This document shows positions 1 through 8,236 of a stretch of 64,000 nucleotides of DNA, piece after piece. Positions within the stretch are counted from its first letter, which is position 1. Each line of letters opens with the position of its first letter. Location of the stretch: the NCBI GenBank assembly GCA_016288205.1, contig JAEEYO010000015.1, positions 1 to 64,000 on the forward strand, read 5' to 3'. Position numbers and translations under genes: made by a program. Under the pieces are notes generated by a model. That model was not told the DNA's origin, made no database searches, and was given only the letters and a program-made list of their open reading frames with translations. The stretch is from Treponema sp. (GTDB lineage: Bacteria > Spirochaetota > Spirochaetia > Treponematales > Treponemataceae).

Positions 1-23
1 GAGCCAGGATCGAACTCTCCATG
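1..23 (-). rRNA. rrs: 16S ribosomal RNA, 5' end only (partial)
   Basis: Read on the minus strand, the first bases of the window give AGAGTTCGATCCTGGCTC, the conserved 5' terminus of bacterial 16S rRNA. The gene continues off the left edge. The usual sequence is AGAGTTTGATC; here the seventh base is C. A leader with a UUCG hairpin and a consensus promoter lie upstream (to the right), as expected for an rrn operon. A tRNA was considered because of the TTCGATC string, but no T-arm or anticodon stem can be formed. Confidence 0.85.
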
Positions 24-255
24 ATGTATTCTCAAGCCCCGAAGGGCTAAAGATCATTTCCAGTCTACCCGCTCCATCCAATGGAATTGCCTGCCCCCTC
101 GGACAGGTCTCGGGTCGGTACCTCAATCGTACCGACGTGTGTCAGTTCTTGTGAACGTTTGGCTTGCCGGGATCCTGAGACGGACCCCGTCGTATCCTTT
201 GCCTTCTTTCCTTCCCTTTTACTGTCAAACAGCCTGCCGCGTTTTGTCGCGACGA
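24..255 (-). promoter_or_regulatory. rRNA operon leader with UUCG hairpin and boxA-like element
   Basis: This gene-free stretch lies between the rrn promoter and the 16S 5' end. On the minus strand it holds GATCTTTAG (about 47-57), resembling the boxA antitermination element, followed by a perfect AGCCC-UUCG-GGGCU hairpin (35-48). The short ORFs here have no coding signature. The layout fits a transcribed leader for NusB-type antitermination and rRNA processing; that role is inferred from known rrn leaders. Confidence 0.6.
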
Positions 256-260
256 TGTTT

Positions 261-289
261 AATATATCACCGATGCTTTTTTTTGTCAA
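261..289 (-). promoter_or_regulatory. sigma70-type promoter of the rRNA operon
   Basis: The minus strand reads TTGACA (289-284), a 17-bp spacer and TATATT (266-261). The -35 is a full consensus match and the -10 matches five of six positions. Transcription would start near 253-255, about 230 nt before the 16S 5' end. Confidence 0.8.
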
Positions 290-300
290 CACCAAAATTT

Positions 301-329
301 AAAAAAATTCGATTTTTTTGAATTTTTTT
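301..329 (-). terminator. AT-rich hairpin terminator after the lipoprotein gene
   Basis: 301-310 (A-run plus TTC) pairs with 320-329 (GAA plus T-run) around a 9-nt loop, ending one base after the stop codon of the minus-strand lipoprotein gene. The stem is almost all A-T, so its strength is uncertain. It would separate that gene from the rrn promoter just beyond it. Confidence 0.45.
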
Positions 330-1094
330 TCATTTTTTTATTTTATCCCTCTGGAAAGCGCTTGCGGGGGAAACAATCTGATTGTAGATACCCCGAAAAT
401 AGGGCTCAAGGGCAGCGGGAAGCTCCACGGTGTACATTCCGCTCTGGGATGAGTTTCCGTTTGCGTAATCGTAGTAATAAAGAAGCTGGAGTTTTCCGTC
501 CTGCATGACAAAAAGATTTCCTTTGTAGGATGTGAAAAAACCGTCTTTTGAGACTTTGTAGAATCGGGCCTCGTAGTGCTCGGATGCTGGATCGGGCATG
601 GCATGTTTTTGCTGCCCCTTGTCTGCACCGGCATGGAAGGGGTCGTATTCATGGGATGAGGCGAAGGTCCAGAGCTGGGAGAATTTTTCTACGTCGGGAT
701 TGCTGATTTTTACAGTTTGCTCTGAATTTTCCCTGCCGGATATTGTGCAGTAGAAGTCGAAATTTTCATTGGAGGCATAGAAGGCTCTCTCGCTTTCAAA
801 CGTGGATTCGGCGGTGTAGATTTTGCTGATAACGCTGCGACAAGCAATCCAGTCGTGGCCGGGAAAATCCAGATCATAGAACGAGAAGTTTTTATAGTCG
901 AAGGTCGGTGTATCTGAGCTTATGTTCTCTTCATTAAAATACAGGTCGCCGTAAAATCCTGTTTTATAAGTTTTTCCATCGTGGCTCAGGGTTTCGGGCG
1001 GTTCCATGAGGCTTTCAAGCAAGGGACAGCCGCAGACTACGAGCAGAGTCAATGAGAGCATCCCTGCCATGACGGATTTTATGATTCGATTCAT
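330..1094 (-). CDS. Putative lipoprotein of unknown function
   Basis: The product is 254 aa. The chosen ATG at 1094 follows GGAG with a 6-nt spacer; in-frame ATGs further upstream lack this. The N-terminus has basic residues, a hydrophobic stretch (about residues 7-20) and LVVCGC, which could serve as a relaxed spirochaetal lipobox. The mature part is rich in aromatic and charged residues and matches no family I recognise. It is transcribed alone, away from its neighbours. A TTGCAC-17-TATTTT sequence upstream is a possible promoter. The lipoprotein call is an inference from the N-terminus. Confidence 0.6.
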   Translation of the reverse strand: MNRIIKSVMAGMLSLTLLVVCGCPLLESLMEPPETLSHDGKTYKTGFYGDLYFNEENISSDTPTFDYKNFSFYDLDFPGHDWIACRSVISKIYTAESTFESERAFYASNENFDFYCTISGRENSEQTVKISNPDVEKFSQLWTFASSHEYDPFHAGADKGQQKHAMPDPASEHYEARFYKVSKDGFFTSYKGNLFVMQDGKLQLLYYYDYANGNSSQSGMYTVELPAALEPYFRGIYNQIVSPASAFQRDKIKK

Positions 1095-1214
1095 GTTTTT
1101 CTCCATAATATACATTAAAAAATTGCGAGCCTAAAATAACATTTAAATTAAAATGGTGCAAGATGGTTTACTTTTTCAGATTCTCGCGCCGGTTTGATTT
1201 TTTTATAAGTTTTC

Positions 1215-1243
1215 TCACAATATTTATAAAACTGTGCTATAAT
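1215..1243 (+). promoter_or_regulatory. Possible extended -10 promoter for the beta-helix gene
   Basis: TGCTATAAT (1235-1243) is an extended -10 element. The -35 region (TCACAA at 1215-1220) is poor. The start codon is 113 bp downstream, preceded by AGGAGG, so the mRNA would have a long leader. The rest of the 1116-1355 gap is AT-rich without other clear features. Confidence 0.4.
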
Positions 1244-1355
1244 CAAGAAAATTGGGGATGTTGCCATGCATGTCTCCGGTAAATTTCTGCCACGTGCGAA
1301 TGTCCGCGGATTTTCTGCATGTGACACACAGTAAGACTCAGGAGGGTTTCTCTGT

Positions 1356-3401
1356 ATGATTTATTACGTCAACGCAAAGACGAAGAAAAACGGGAACGGA
1401 ACAAAGGAGCTGCCGTTCAAGACAATCAATGAGGCGGCATCGCTTGCAAAGGCCGGGGATGAGGTCCGTGTGGCTCCGGGAATCTACCGGGAAAAAGTCA
1501 TTCCTCGCTTCGGCGGCACAAAGGAAAGCCCTGTCACCTACAAATCAGAGAAGCCTCTGGGTGCTGTGATTACGGGATCGGAAGTGCTCAAGGGATGGAA
1601 AAAGTTCAAGGGTGATGTCTGGACCGCAAAAGTGGACAACGGAATCTTCGGCGGATACAATCCATACACGACTTATGTATGCGGCGACTGGTATTTTGCT
1701 CCCACGGTCAGGCACACAGGCTCGGTGGTACTTAACGGCCTGATGATGTACGAGACCACGACCCTGGATGAATGTCTTGAGGGAAAAGCGGATCCGTATG
1801 CATGGAATCAGAAGGAAAGCGAGTTCAAGTGGTTCTGCGAGCAGGAGGGGGATGCGCCTGAGCCCAAGGGTGAAAAAACGGAATATGTCGTAAACGCATG
1901 GGACAAGGACACGAAGGAAGGTCGCTACACGGTTTTCTACTGCAACTTCAAGGGACTGGATCCGAACAAGCAGGACGTGGAGATTCTTGTGAGACGAAAC
2001 TGTTTCATGCCGGAGAAAAACGGACTTAACTATATTACTGTGAGCGGATTCAAAATCTGCAACGGAGCTACTACATGGGCTCCCCCGGCCTCATATCAGG
2101 ACGGACTGATTGGCCCGCACTGGAGCAAGGGATGGATTCTTGAGGATCTTGAAGTGTGCAACGCACGGTGCTGCGGAATCTCCCTGGGTAAATACCGCGA
2201 CGAAGAGAACGACATGTACTTCTACACGAAGAGATTGAAGAGCCCCACACAGATGGAGCGCGATGCCGTTTGCCGTGGTCAGTTCCATGGATGGAAGAAG
2301 GAGACCGTGGGATCGCATATCGTGAGAAGGTGCCATGTACATCATTGCGAGCAGACCGGAATTGTCGGACGCATGGGAGCTGTGTTCTCTACTATAGAAG
2401 ACTGTCACATCCACCATATCTGCAACTCACAGCAGCTTGGGGGAGCTGAGACGGCGGGAATCAAACTTCATGCGGCGATCGACGTGCTGATTCAGAGGAA
2501 CCACATCCACGACACGATTATGGGCGTATGGCTGGACTGGGAGGCTCAGGGCGCGCGGATTACTCAGAACCTCATGTACAACAACGAGCGTCCTGAAGGT
2601 CTGGAGCAGGCGAAGGGAGCGATGTTCTCCACCGATGTTTTCATTGAGGTGGGACACGGACCGACTCTGATTGACAACAATCTTTTGCTTTCAAAAACCT
2701 CAATCACAATTCCGAGCGAGGGAATCGGCGTGGTGCACAATCTTGTTCTGGGCGCGTTCAGCCTGATTAACTCCGGCGTTGACAGCATTGTGAATGACCA
2801 GAGGGAGCCGAGATATACTCCGTACCACATAAGGCACAGAACCGAGGTGGCGGGATTCATGACGATTTTGCACGGGGACGACAGAATCTACAACAATATT
2901 TTCGTGCAGAACAAGGCCGTGAAAAACAAGGACAAAAAACCGACCGACGCTGATTACGAGGTTGTCGGAACGGAGCCCTTCGACATTTTCCCGAGCTACG
3001 ACGAATGGGTTTCCCTGTTCAATTTCGGAAAGGAACCGGACATGGGAAATCTTGCCAAGGCACATTTCGGACATCTTCCCGTGTGGGTGAGCGGAAACGC
3101 TTACTTGAACGGAGCGACGGTCTCAAAGCACGACAAGGAAAATCTTGTGGGAAAGGGAAAGGCAAAGATCACCCTGAAGGACGGAATCCTGAAGACAAAT
3201 CTTTCCGCTCTGATTGGGGATTTCAAGACCGGTGTGGTGACAACCGAGATCCTTGGATGCGCCTTTGAGCCCGAGCAGAGATTTGAGAGCCGCGACGGAA
3301 GCGACATTATTTTCAACACGGATTTCTTCGGAAACCACCGCGGAACCCATGTTGTGCCGGGACCTTTCGCCGAGCTTTCTGACGAAATAAACGTCCTGTA
3401 A
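1356..3401 (+). CDS. Right-handed parallel beta-helix protein, probably carbohydrate-active
   Basis: This 681-aa protein starts after AGGAGG (1340-1345). The N-terminus (YYVNAKTKKNGNGTKELPF...TINEAASLAKAGDEV) is the typical opening of single-stranded right-handed beta-helix proteins of the DUF1565/pectin-lyase-like type. The middle (about residues 225-440) contains repeated short strands with Asn/His-rich turns, such as RCHVHHCEQTG and IQRNHIHDT. There is no signal peptide, so it should act in the cytoplasm, perhaps on an imported oligosaccharide. Related folds include polysaccharide lyases, GH141-like enzymes and epimerases; I cannot assign a reaction. It stands alone, with unrelated genes on both sides. 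Confidence 0.75.
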   Translation: MIYYVNAKTKKNGNGTKELPFKTINEAASLAKAGDEVRVAPGIYREKVIPRFGGTKESPVTYKSEKPLGAVITGSEVLKGWKKFKGDVWTAKVDNGIFGGYNPYTTYVCGDWYFAPTVRHTGSVVLNGLMMYETTTLDECLEGKADPYAWNQKESEFKWFCEQEGDAPEPKGEKTEYVVNAWDKDTKEGRYTVFYCNFKGLDPNKQDVEILVRRNCFMPEKNGLNYITVSGFKICNGATTWAPPASYQDGLIGPHWSKGWILEDLEVCNARCCGISLGKYRDEENDMYFYTKRLKSPTQMERDAVCRGQFHGWKKETVGSHIVRRCHVHHCEQTGIVGRMGAVFSTIEDCHIHHICNSQQLGGAETAGIKLHAAIDVLIQRNHIHDTIMGVWLDWEAQGARITQNLMYNNERPEGLEQAKGAMFSTDVFIEVGHGPTLIDNNLLLSKTSITIPSEGIGVVHNLVLGAFSLINSGVDSIVNDQREPRYTPYHIRHRTEVAGFMTILHGDDRIYNNIFVQNKAVKNKDKKPTDADYEVVGTEPFDIFPSYDEWVSLFNFGKEPDMGNLAKAHFGHLPVWVSGNAYLNGATVSKHDKENLVGKGKAKITLKDGILKTNLSALIGDFKTGVVTTEILGCAFEPEQRFESRDGSDIIFNTDFFGNHRGTHVVPGPFAELSDEINVL

Positions 3402-3541
3402 TTAATGCTACGATAAGTAGCAGGAAATTCTGCGTTTGCAAACTGCAATTTCTAGTAAAATCGGACGGGCCGCCGTAAAATGTTTGTGAAAAGCCCGGGA
3501 GACCAGCTTCCGGGAACCAAACTGCATAAGAGAGGTGCAAG

Positions 3542-4423
3542 ATGAATTTTGCGGAAAAACTCAAGACGCTAAGAAAGCAGAAAGGCATTTCACAGGAACA
3601 GCTCGCGGAAAAAATCTACGTGAGCCGGCAGGCCATTACAAAATGGGAAAGTGGCAACGGGATTCCAGACATTGAGAACCTGCTTGCCATTTCTTCCCTA
3701 TTTAACGAGTCCCTTGACTCACTCCTAAGCGAAGAAAAAAGCCTCATCTCAAAAAATGAATTTCTTTACAACAGCCGCACCGAATACGATCTGGACAGTC
3801 CGAAGAAAATCGACCTCAAGATTGGGACGGCGCACGAGCTGATCATCGAAAAGACGGGCGATGAGAAAATCCAGGTGATTGCCGCATCCAACAAGCTTTC
3901 CTATTTAAGCCAGCAGGTGAAGGTGAAAATCGTGGAGGACAAAAGACGCATGGACGTAATCGTAAAGCATACGGCGGATTTGTCTGACATAGCGGCACTG
4001 GAAAATCTTTTCATCCTCGTCCGAATCCCGGCAAAATTTGTGGCGGACATGGAGCTGGAAGCAGAGCTTGAGAACCTGAAAATCCGTGACATAAACTTTG
4101 ACACGATTGAATTTGACGGCAAGGCGAAAAATGTTTTTGTGACGAACACATCAGGACACGTTGAGCTAAACACAAACTCAAACCTCAGTGTGGAAGTAGG
4201 CGGCGCAAAGGGAAAAATCGACCTGAATCATTTCCATGCGGTCTCAAAAATCAGTTTCGCCGAGGGACAGAACTATTACCTTAAAAATGCGGGACGGCTG
4301 ACACGCTTCGTTGACTCCAATGCGAGGGTTATCTCCGGAAAGAGGGAGAAGGACAATCCTCAGCTTGAGACGGATTTGATTGTGGAACTTAACGGCTGGA
4401 AAAGTGAAGTTCAGGTTTTGTAG
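3542..4423 (+). CDS. XRE-family regulator with a C-terminal DUF4097-like beta domain
   Basis: This 293-aa protein starts after AGAGG (6-nt spacer). Residues 1-65 form a classic Cro/C1 helix-turn-helix (SQEQLAEKIYVSRQAITKWE). The rest consists of repeating beta strands (LELEAELENLKIRDINFDTI and following), resembling the DUF4097 'adhesin' fold. No signal peptide or membrane segment is visible, so it is a cytoplasmic regulator with an unusual C-terminal sensor-like domain. It is directly followed by a CPBP protease whose SD overlaps its stop region, implying one operon. A perfect palindrome (GTTTGCAAAC, 3434-3443) upstream could be its own operator. Confidence 0.8.
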   Translation: MNFAEKLKTLRKQKGISQEQLAEKIYVSRQAITKWESGNGIPDIENLLAISSLFNESLDSLLSEEKSLISKNEFLYNSRTEYDLDSPKKIDLKIGTAHELIIEKTGDEKIQVIAASNKLSYLSQQVKVKIVEDKRRMDVIVKHTADLSDIAALENLFILVRIPAKFVADMELEAELENLKIRDINFDTIEFDGKAKNVFVTNTSGHVELNTNSNLSVEVGGAKGKIDLNHFHAVSKISFAEGQNYYLKNAGRLTRFVDSNARVISGKREKDNPQLETDLIVELNGWKSEVQVL

Positions 4424-4433
4424 GAGGTGAGCC

Positions 4434-5249
4434 ATGTACATTTACAGACCAAAGAGATTCTATATTACGGTGTTCGCGACGACATGGGCTTTCTGGCTTT
4501 TCGCGATTCTGTTCAACGACGGACTCACCAACACGCTCGGGATGATTCTCGGAGGATTGTGCCCCGCAACGGTCGCAATAATTACGGTGTTCACTTCAAA
4601 AAGCGACGCTCTCAAAAAGGATTTCAAGCGGAAGATTTTCAACTTCTGGAAACTGAAGCCGTTTTATATCTTCGCCGCGGTAATTCTTTTTTCAGCAATC
4701 GTGGCATGCTCAATTTTGCTCTCCACAATTTTCGGTGAGTCGCTCGGGCAATTTTCCTTCACCAAGGATTTCTCCTTTTCGGGCGTGGGAGTCATGTCAG
4801 CATTCGCCACAATCTTCCTTGCGGCCGTCCTTGAGGAAGTCGGTTGGCGAGGTTACGGCGAGGACTCAATCGCACAGTATCACTCATGGTTCAAGGAGTC
4901 AATCATCTTCGGCTTCGTATGGGCACTGTGGCACCTTCCGCTCTTCTGGATTCCCGGAACCTACCACTACGAGATTCGGCAGATGAACGTGCTTTACATG
5001 CTCAACTTCCTGATTTCCGTAGTGCCGATGGGATTCATCACGACATGGGTTTACGTAAAGAACGGACGCAGCATGCTCGCAAGCATAATCTTCCATCTTT
5101 TCATAAACTTCATGCAGGAAAAAATCGCCATGACGCAAAACACCAAATGCGTTGAGACCCTGGTCGTAGTCGTCGCCGCCACAATCATAGTCCTGACCAA
5201 CCGCGACATGTTCTTTGAAAAGAGACACGTGGGCCACATTTTGGAATAG
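4434..5249 (+). CDS. CPBP-family intramembrane metalloprotease
   Basis: This 271-aa polytopic membrane protein has the CPBP/Abi (Rce1-like) signatures: EEVGWRGYG (about residue 138) supplies the paired glutamates, and FVWALWHLPLFW supplies the second motif with its His. Hydrophobic segments lie near residues 10-30, 35-55, 75-100, 115-140, 160-180, 190-215 and 240-260. GGAGGT at 4423-4428 serves as SD and abuts the stop of the XRE regulator, so the two are translationally linked. Family members are proposed to cleave prenylated proteins or peptides; the substrate here is unknown. Pairing with a sensor-like regulator suggests a membrane stress or peptide-handling function (inference). Confidence 0.85.
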   Translation: MYIYRPKRFYITVFATTWAFWLFAILFNDGLTNTLGMILGGLCPATVAIITVFTSKSDALKKDFKRKIFNFWKLKPFYIFAAVILFSAIVACSILLSTIFGESLGQFSFTKDFSFSGVGVMSAFATIFLAAVLEEVGWRGYGEDSIAQYHSWFKESIIFGFVWALWHLPLFWIPGTYHYEIRQMNVLYMLNFLISVVPMGFITTWVYVKNGRSMLASIIFHLFINFMQEKIAMTQNTKCVETLVVVVAATIIVLTNRDMFFEKRHVGHILE

Positions 5250-5267
5250 GGAGCGTCACAACGGATC

Positions 5268-5858
5268 TTAATCGCCGTCCCACAACTCCGCCCCGATTTT
5301 TTTCTCGAAGCTCCTCAGGTAAGGATTTTTATCCAGATCGATTTCAGCCTCGTCAAAATAATCGGCGGCATCCTCATAGCGTCCCTCATTGAAAGCCACG
5401 ACGCTTTTCAAAAAATTAATTTTCCGCTCATCCACATTTTCTTTCTCAAGCTCATTGATTGAATCAAGGGCAAGACGATAATCCCCGGACAGAATCGTGT
5501 TCGCAATTTTCGAAAATGCAACTCCAAGACTTTCCACGCGGTAGACATAAAGCTTGGTCGAATCCACATCATATTCTTCGACCGAAAGATTTTTCCATCC
5601 GCTTTTCGTCGCCATAAATCTGACGGCATCGGAATCCTGCAGACTGATTTCAAACAATCCCCGGCAGTTGCTCACGCCAACAATTTTGCAGTCCACCGAA
5701 ATCTCGTATCCCTCAACAGGAATGTTTCCCGCATTTACGATAAGTCCGTGCAGACATTTTTTCTCCGTAAAACTTCCGCCCACGCATCCCGACAAAGCGA
5801 CAAAGACAAAAAACAGAGCAGGGCAAATCAAGCGGCATACAGATTTTCTCATTTCCAT
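5268..5858 (-). CDS. Small lipoprotein with TPR-like C-terminus
   Basis: The product is 196 aa. The ATG at 5858 lies 5 nt after AAAGGA; an ATG two codons later is also possible. The N-terminus is a clear lipoprotein signal ending in FVALSGC. Residues about 45-105 look like a carboxypeptidase-regulatory-type beta domain (GLIVNAGNIPVEGYEISV). Residues about 125-185 form helical pairs resembling TPR repeats (NEGRYEDAADYFDEAE). It is the last gene of a tight three-gene cluster and probably faces the periplasm. Its function is unknown. Confidence 0.7.
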   Translation of the reverse strand: MEMRKSVCRLICPALFFVFVALSGCVGGSFTEKKCLHGLIVNAGNIPVEGYEISVDCKIVGVSNCRGLFEISLQDSDAVRFMATKSGWKNLSVEEYDVDSTKLYVYRVESLGVAFSKIANTILSGDYRLALDSINELEKENVDERKINFLKSVVAFNEGRYEDAADYFDEAEIDLDKNPYLRSFEKKIGAELWDGD

Positions 5859-5859
5859 T

Positions 5860-6072
5860 TTAATCCTTTCCCACAGCCGGATATGGAAACAAAGGAAGTT
5901 TTTTCCACGAGCGGGTAAAATCCATTCCTCCACGATGTATATGTCCCTCGATCAACGCAATGAAACTTGATTGCCGTCCTGAAGCGAGAGACCGTCTTCT
6001 CAGGCGCATACTCTTTTCCGGGTTACGCGTTTTAGCATCATTTTTCAGCTCAAGATAATCCACGGCTCTCAT
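5860..6072 (-). CDS. Small basic protein, translationally coupled
   Basis: This 70-aa ORF has a start codon overlapping the stop of the upstream gene (ATGA) and is preceded by CAGGAG. Its own stop is one base before the next ATG. Such packing on both sides suggests real translation. The product is rich in Arg and Lys (MRLRRRSLASGRQ) and has no signal peptide or recognisable domain. It could be a small cytoplasmic partner, or simply a coupling ORF. Confidence 0.45.
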   Translation of the reverse strand: MRAVDYLELKNDAKTRNPEKSMRLRRRSLASGRQSSFIALIEGHIHRGGMDFTRSWKKLPLFPYPAVGKD

Positions 6073-6539
6073 CTCCTGAACTCAAGGTCGGACTCACTCC
6101 GCGGTGGAAGCACACTTTCGCCAAGGGATGGAATCCGTCTGAAAATTCTCAGGCAACCGTCCACCAGCTCCGAGGCGTAATCGTGTCCCAAAAGACGTGC
6201 GACCGAAGCGACGAAATCCACTACACCGGTTCCTGATGTGTGAATCGTGACAGGCATGTCTGGCAAAGAGTCGAATATGATTTTCACTCTGAAAAAGCGG
6301 CTGATTTTATGAACCAGCTCAATCGGACTCACGTCGCTCGCATCCAGAGAATACAATCCGTCTCCGAGCCTGGAAAACTGCACGCGGTCTGCTTTCCAAA
6401 AAATCCCGCTCAGGTCACGTCCGTCGCCGCAGGAAAATCCACCGGTTCTCTCTCCGAAGCAGGCACCCGAAATCATGGACGAAAGACAGATGCGGACAAG
6501 AATTCCCGCAATCACTTTTTTCAAAAAACACTTTTGCAT
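6069..6539 (-). CDS. Secreted protein with secretin/TonB short N-terminal (STN)-like domain
   Basis: With the ATG at 6539 (5 nt after GAGAGG) the product is 156 aa; in-frame ATGs at 6551 and 6560, and one further upstream at 6632, are alternatives. The N-terminus (QKCFLKKVIAGILVRICLSS) is a signal peptide. The middle (SLDASDVSPIELVHKISRFF...IIFDSLPD) has the beta-alpha-beta pattern of STN domains, seen in secretins, FecA-type receptors and FecR-type signalling proteins. Here the domain stands alone with no pore or barrel. It heads a three-gene cluster with a small basic protein and a lipoprotein. Confidence 0.55.
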   Translation of the reverse strand: MQKCFLKKVIAGILVRICLSSMISGACFGERTGGFSCGDGRDLSGIFWKADRVQFSRLGDGLYSLDASDVSPIELVHKISRFFRVKIIFDSLPDMPVTIHTSGTGVVDFVASVARLLGHDYASELVDGCLRIFRRIPSLGESVLPPRSESDLEFRR

Positions 6540-6729
6540 ATAACCTCTCATGCCGGACATTTTTTTTGCCCGACACATATATATGTTCCGCAAATCTTCG
6601 CCACGGTAATCAAAATGCAAAAATATTTTCAAAAAAGAGGAATTTTTTTTAGGACAAGTCTAAAATCTCCATTGATGACACCTGTAGAGACACTTGTGCA
6701 GACACTTGGAGACGCGTGAAATTTATAAA

Positions 6730-6759
6730 GGGCAAGAGAACGATGGAAGTCTCCTGCCC
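6730..6759 (-). terminator. Intrinsic terminator of the dehydrogenase operon
   Basis: GGGCAAGAGA (6730-6739) pairs with TCTCCTGCCC (6750-6759) with one mismatch around a 10-nt loop. On the minus strand it is followed by TTTATAAATTT. It lies 18 bp beyond the stop of the last operon gene. Confidence 0.55.
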
Positions 6760-6776
6760 CATTTTATTAGGATTGA

Positions 6777-7910
6777 TTATTTCGAAGGTCTGAACCTGTC
6801 GTAGCGCAAAGGTGAGATATCCGCCGGACAAGATCCGGATGAAATGAGACTCGCGATGTTGTATGCCGCCGCGGGACCGATTCCGAATCCGTGTCCGGTG
6901 AACCCACATTCAATGTAGAGCCCCGGAACTTCATCGCACTTGCTGACTGTGGCGACCGCATCCACGCTGAAATCCGCATATCCGCCCCACGCCCTCACGA
7001 CCTTCGCGTTCTTGAGCATCGGGAAATATCCGAGAATGCCACGGCTCGTCGCGCTAATCATGCTGCTTCCGACAAGCGGATAACTGTCATCAATGCGCTG
7101 GGGAACCTCGTCGAAACCGTCCGTCCCTCCCATCACGAAGGAACCGTGCTTTGTCTGATGTCCGTAAAAATCCGCCATCGCAGTACCGAGCATCTGACGG
7201 AACATCTGTGGCTCAGCCTCCGTCACAAGACAGGTCAGGGCATGTTTTTTCATTGGGATGTAGACTCCCACGCCCTCAAGAATCGCATTGCTCTCGTAAC
7301 CCGCAGCGACAACCACATTGTCAGAGCTGAAAATCTGCTCGGGTGTCTCAACGCCGGTGATTTTTCCCTTTGACCTCAGGATTCTCGTCACGGGAGCACC
7401 GGTAACAAACTGAACTCCAAGCTCCCTAGCCTTTTTATAATATCCGAGCGTCGTGATAAGGGGATTGGCATGTCCGTCGGTCGGGCACCAGCTGGCACAA
7501 AGCACTTCATCGGAAAGATAGGGATTTATCTCCTTCACCTCAGCCGAATCAAGCATGCGCACGTCAACCCCGCACTTCACCGCCGCATCCGCAAGTCCCT
7601 TCAATATGGCACGGTGCTGCTCAGTTTTTCCGAGACGCAGGTTTCCCGCCTGAGTGTATTCCGTGTCGCACCCAAGCTCATCGCTCAAAGTCGGCCAGAT
7701 GTTCTTCACTCCCCAGGTCATCAAGGGAAGCTCCTTCGGATTACGACCGCTCTGACGCACTCCGCCGCCGTTACGGGATGAACCTCCGTTTCCTATAAAA
7801 TCGCTCGCCTCAAGAACCGTCACGCTCATTCCGCTCTTCGCAAGATAATATGCCGTAGCGTTTCCGACGATTCCCGCGCCTATAACTATTACATCCGATG
7901 TAGTTCTCAT
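6777..7910 (-). CDS. FAD-dependent amino acid/amine oxidoreductase, DAO family (HcnC/OoxB-like subunit)
   Basis: The product is 377 aa from the ATG at 7910, which follows GGAGGT. The N-terminus VIVIGAGIVGNATAYYLAKSG is the GxGxxG dinucleotide fold; the C-terminal ECGFTGHGFGIGPAAA is typical of D-amino-acid-oxidase-family flavoproteins such as glycine oxidase, HcnC and opine oxidase subunit B. In such complexes this subunit removes hydride from the amine substrate. The adjacent genes encode a BFD-type [2Fe-2S] protein, an HcnB/OoxA-like flavoprotein and an HcnA-like ferredoxin, so it is the likely catalytic subunit of a heteromeric dehydrogenase. The substrate is not evident; D-amino acids, hydroxyproline, opines or sarcosine-like compounds are candidates. 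Confidence 0.85.
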   Translation of the reverse strand: MRTTSDVIVIGAGIVGNATAYYLAKSGMSVTVLEASDFIGNGGSSRNGGGVRQSGRNPKELPLMTWGVKNIWPTLSDELGCDTEYTQAGNLRLGKTEQHRAILKGLADAAVKCGVDVRMLDSAEVKEINPYLSDEVLCASWCPTDGHANPLITTLGYYKKARELGVQFVTGAPVTRILRSKGKITGVETPEQIFSSDNVVVAAGYESNAILEGVGVYIPMKKHALTCLVTEAEPQMFRQMLGTAMADFYGHQTKHGSFVMGGTDGFDEVPQRIDDSYPLVGSSMISATSRGILGYFPMLKNAKVVRAWGGYADFSVDAVATVSKCDEVPGLYIECGFTGHGFGIGPAAAYNIASLISSGSCPADISPLRYDRFRPSK

Positions 7911-7921
7911 AAGACCTCCAG

Positions 7922-8236
7922 TCACCACGTTTCCTTTGAAAGAGTCTCCATCTCGGTCGGACGGATCGGTCCCCTGCTGGTAGCCGGCTCAATAAGCGAC
8001 GGACTTACCCCAAGCTCGGACGCCACAATCCCCTTCACGATTTTTGAACATGTCTGTCCCTGGCACAGTCCCATGCCTGCCCTCAGATAGCGACGTATCT
8101 CCTGCATCGTGAACATTCCGTCATGCACGGCCCTGCGGATTTCTCCCCTCGTGATTTCCTCGCACCGGCACACGAGCATGTCGTCGTCATCTCTCGGAAC
8201 AAAATCTCCTATGTCCCTGCTCCTGTCGTTCATCAT
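7922..8236 (-). CDS. BFD-like [2Fe-2S]-binding subunit
   Basis: This 104-aa protein has the BFD cluster pattern: CRCEEITRGEI near residue 23 and CQGQTC near residue 58. In HcnB and OoxA this domain is fused to the large flavoprotein; here it is a separate gene whose ATG overlaps the stop of that flavoprotein gene. The overlap (ATGATGA, after GGAGG) couples the two. It probably relays electrons between the two FAD subunits. Confidence 0.85.
   Translation of the reverse strand: MMNDRSRDIGDFVPRDDDDMLVCRCEEITRGEIRRAVHDGMFTMQEIRRYLRAGMGLCQGQTCSKIVKGIVASELGVSPSLIEPATSRGPIRPTEMETLSKETW

Noticed and set aside
1-80. A possible minus-strand tRNA-Ser, suggested by TTCGATC and CTGGAAA strings
   Set aside because: The T-stem, anticodon stem and acceptor stem do not pair. 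The string fits the 16S 5' end, and a leader and promoter lie upstream.
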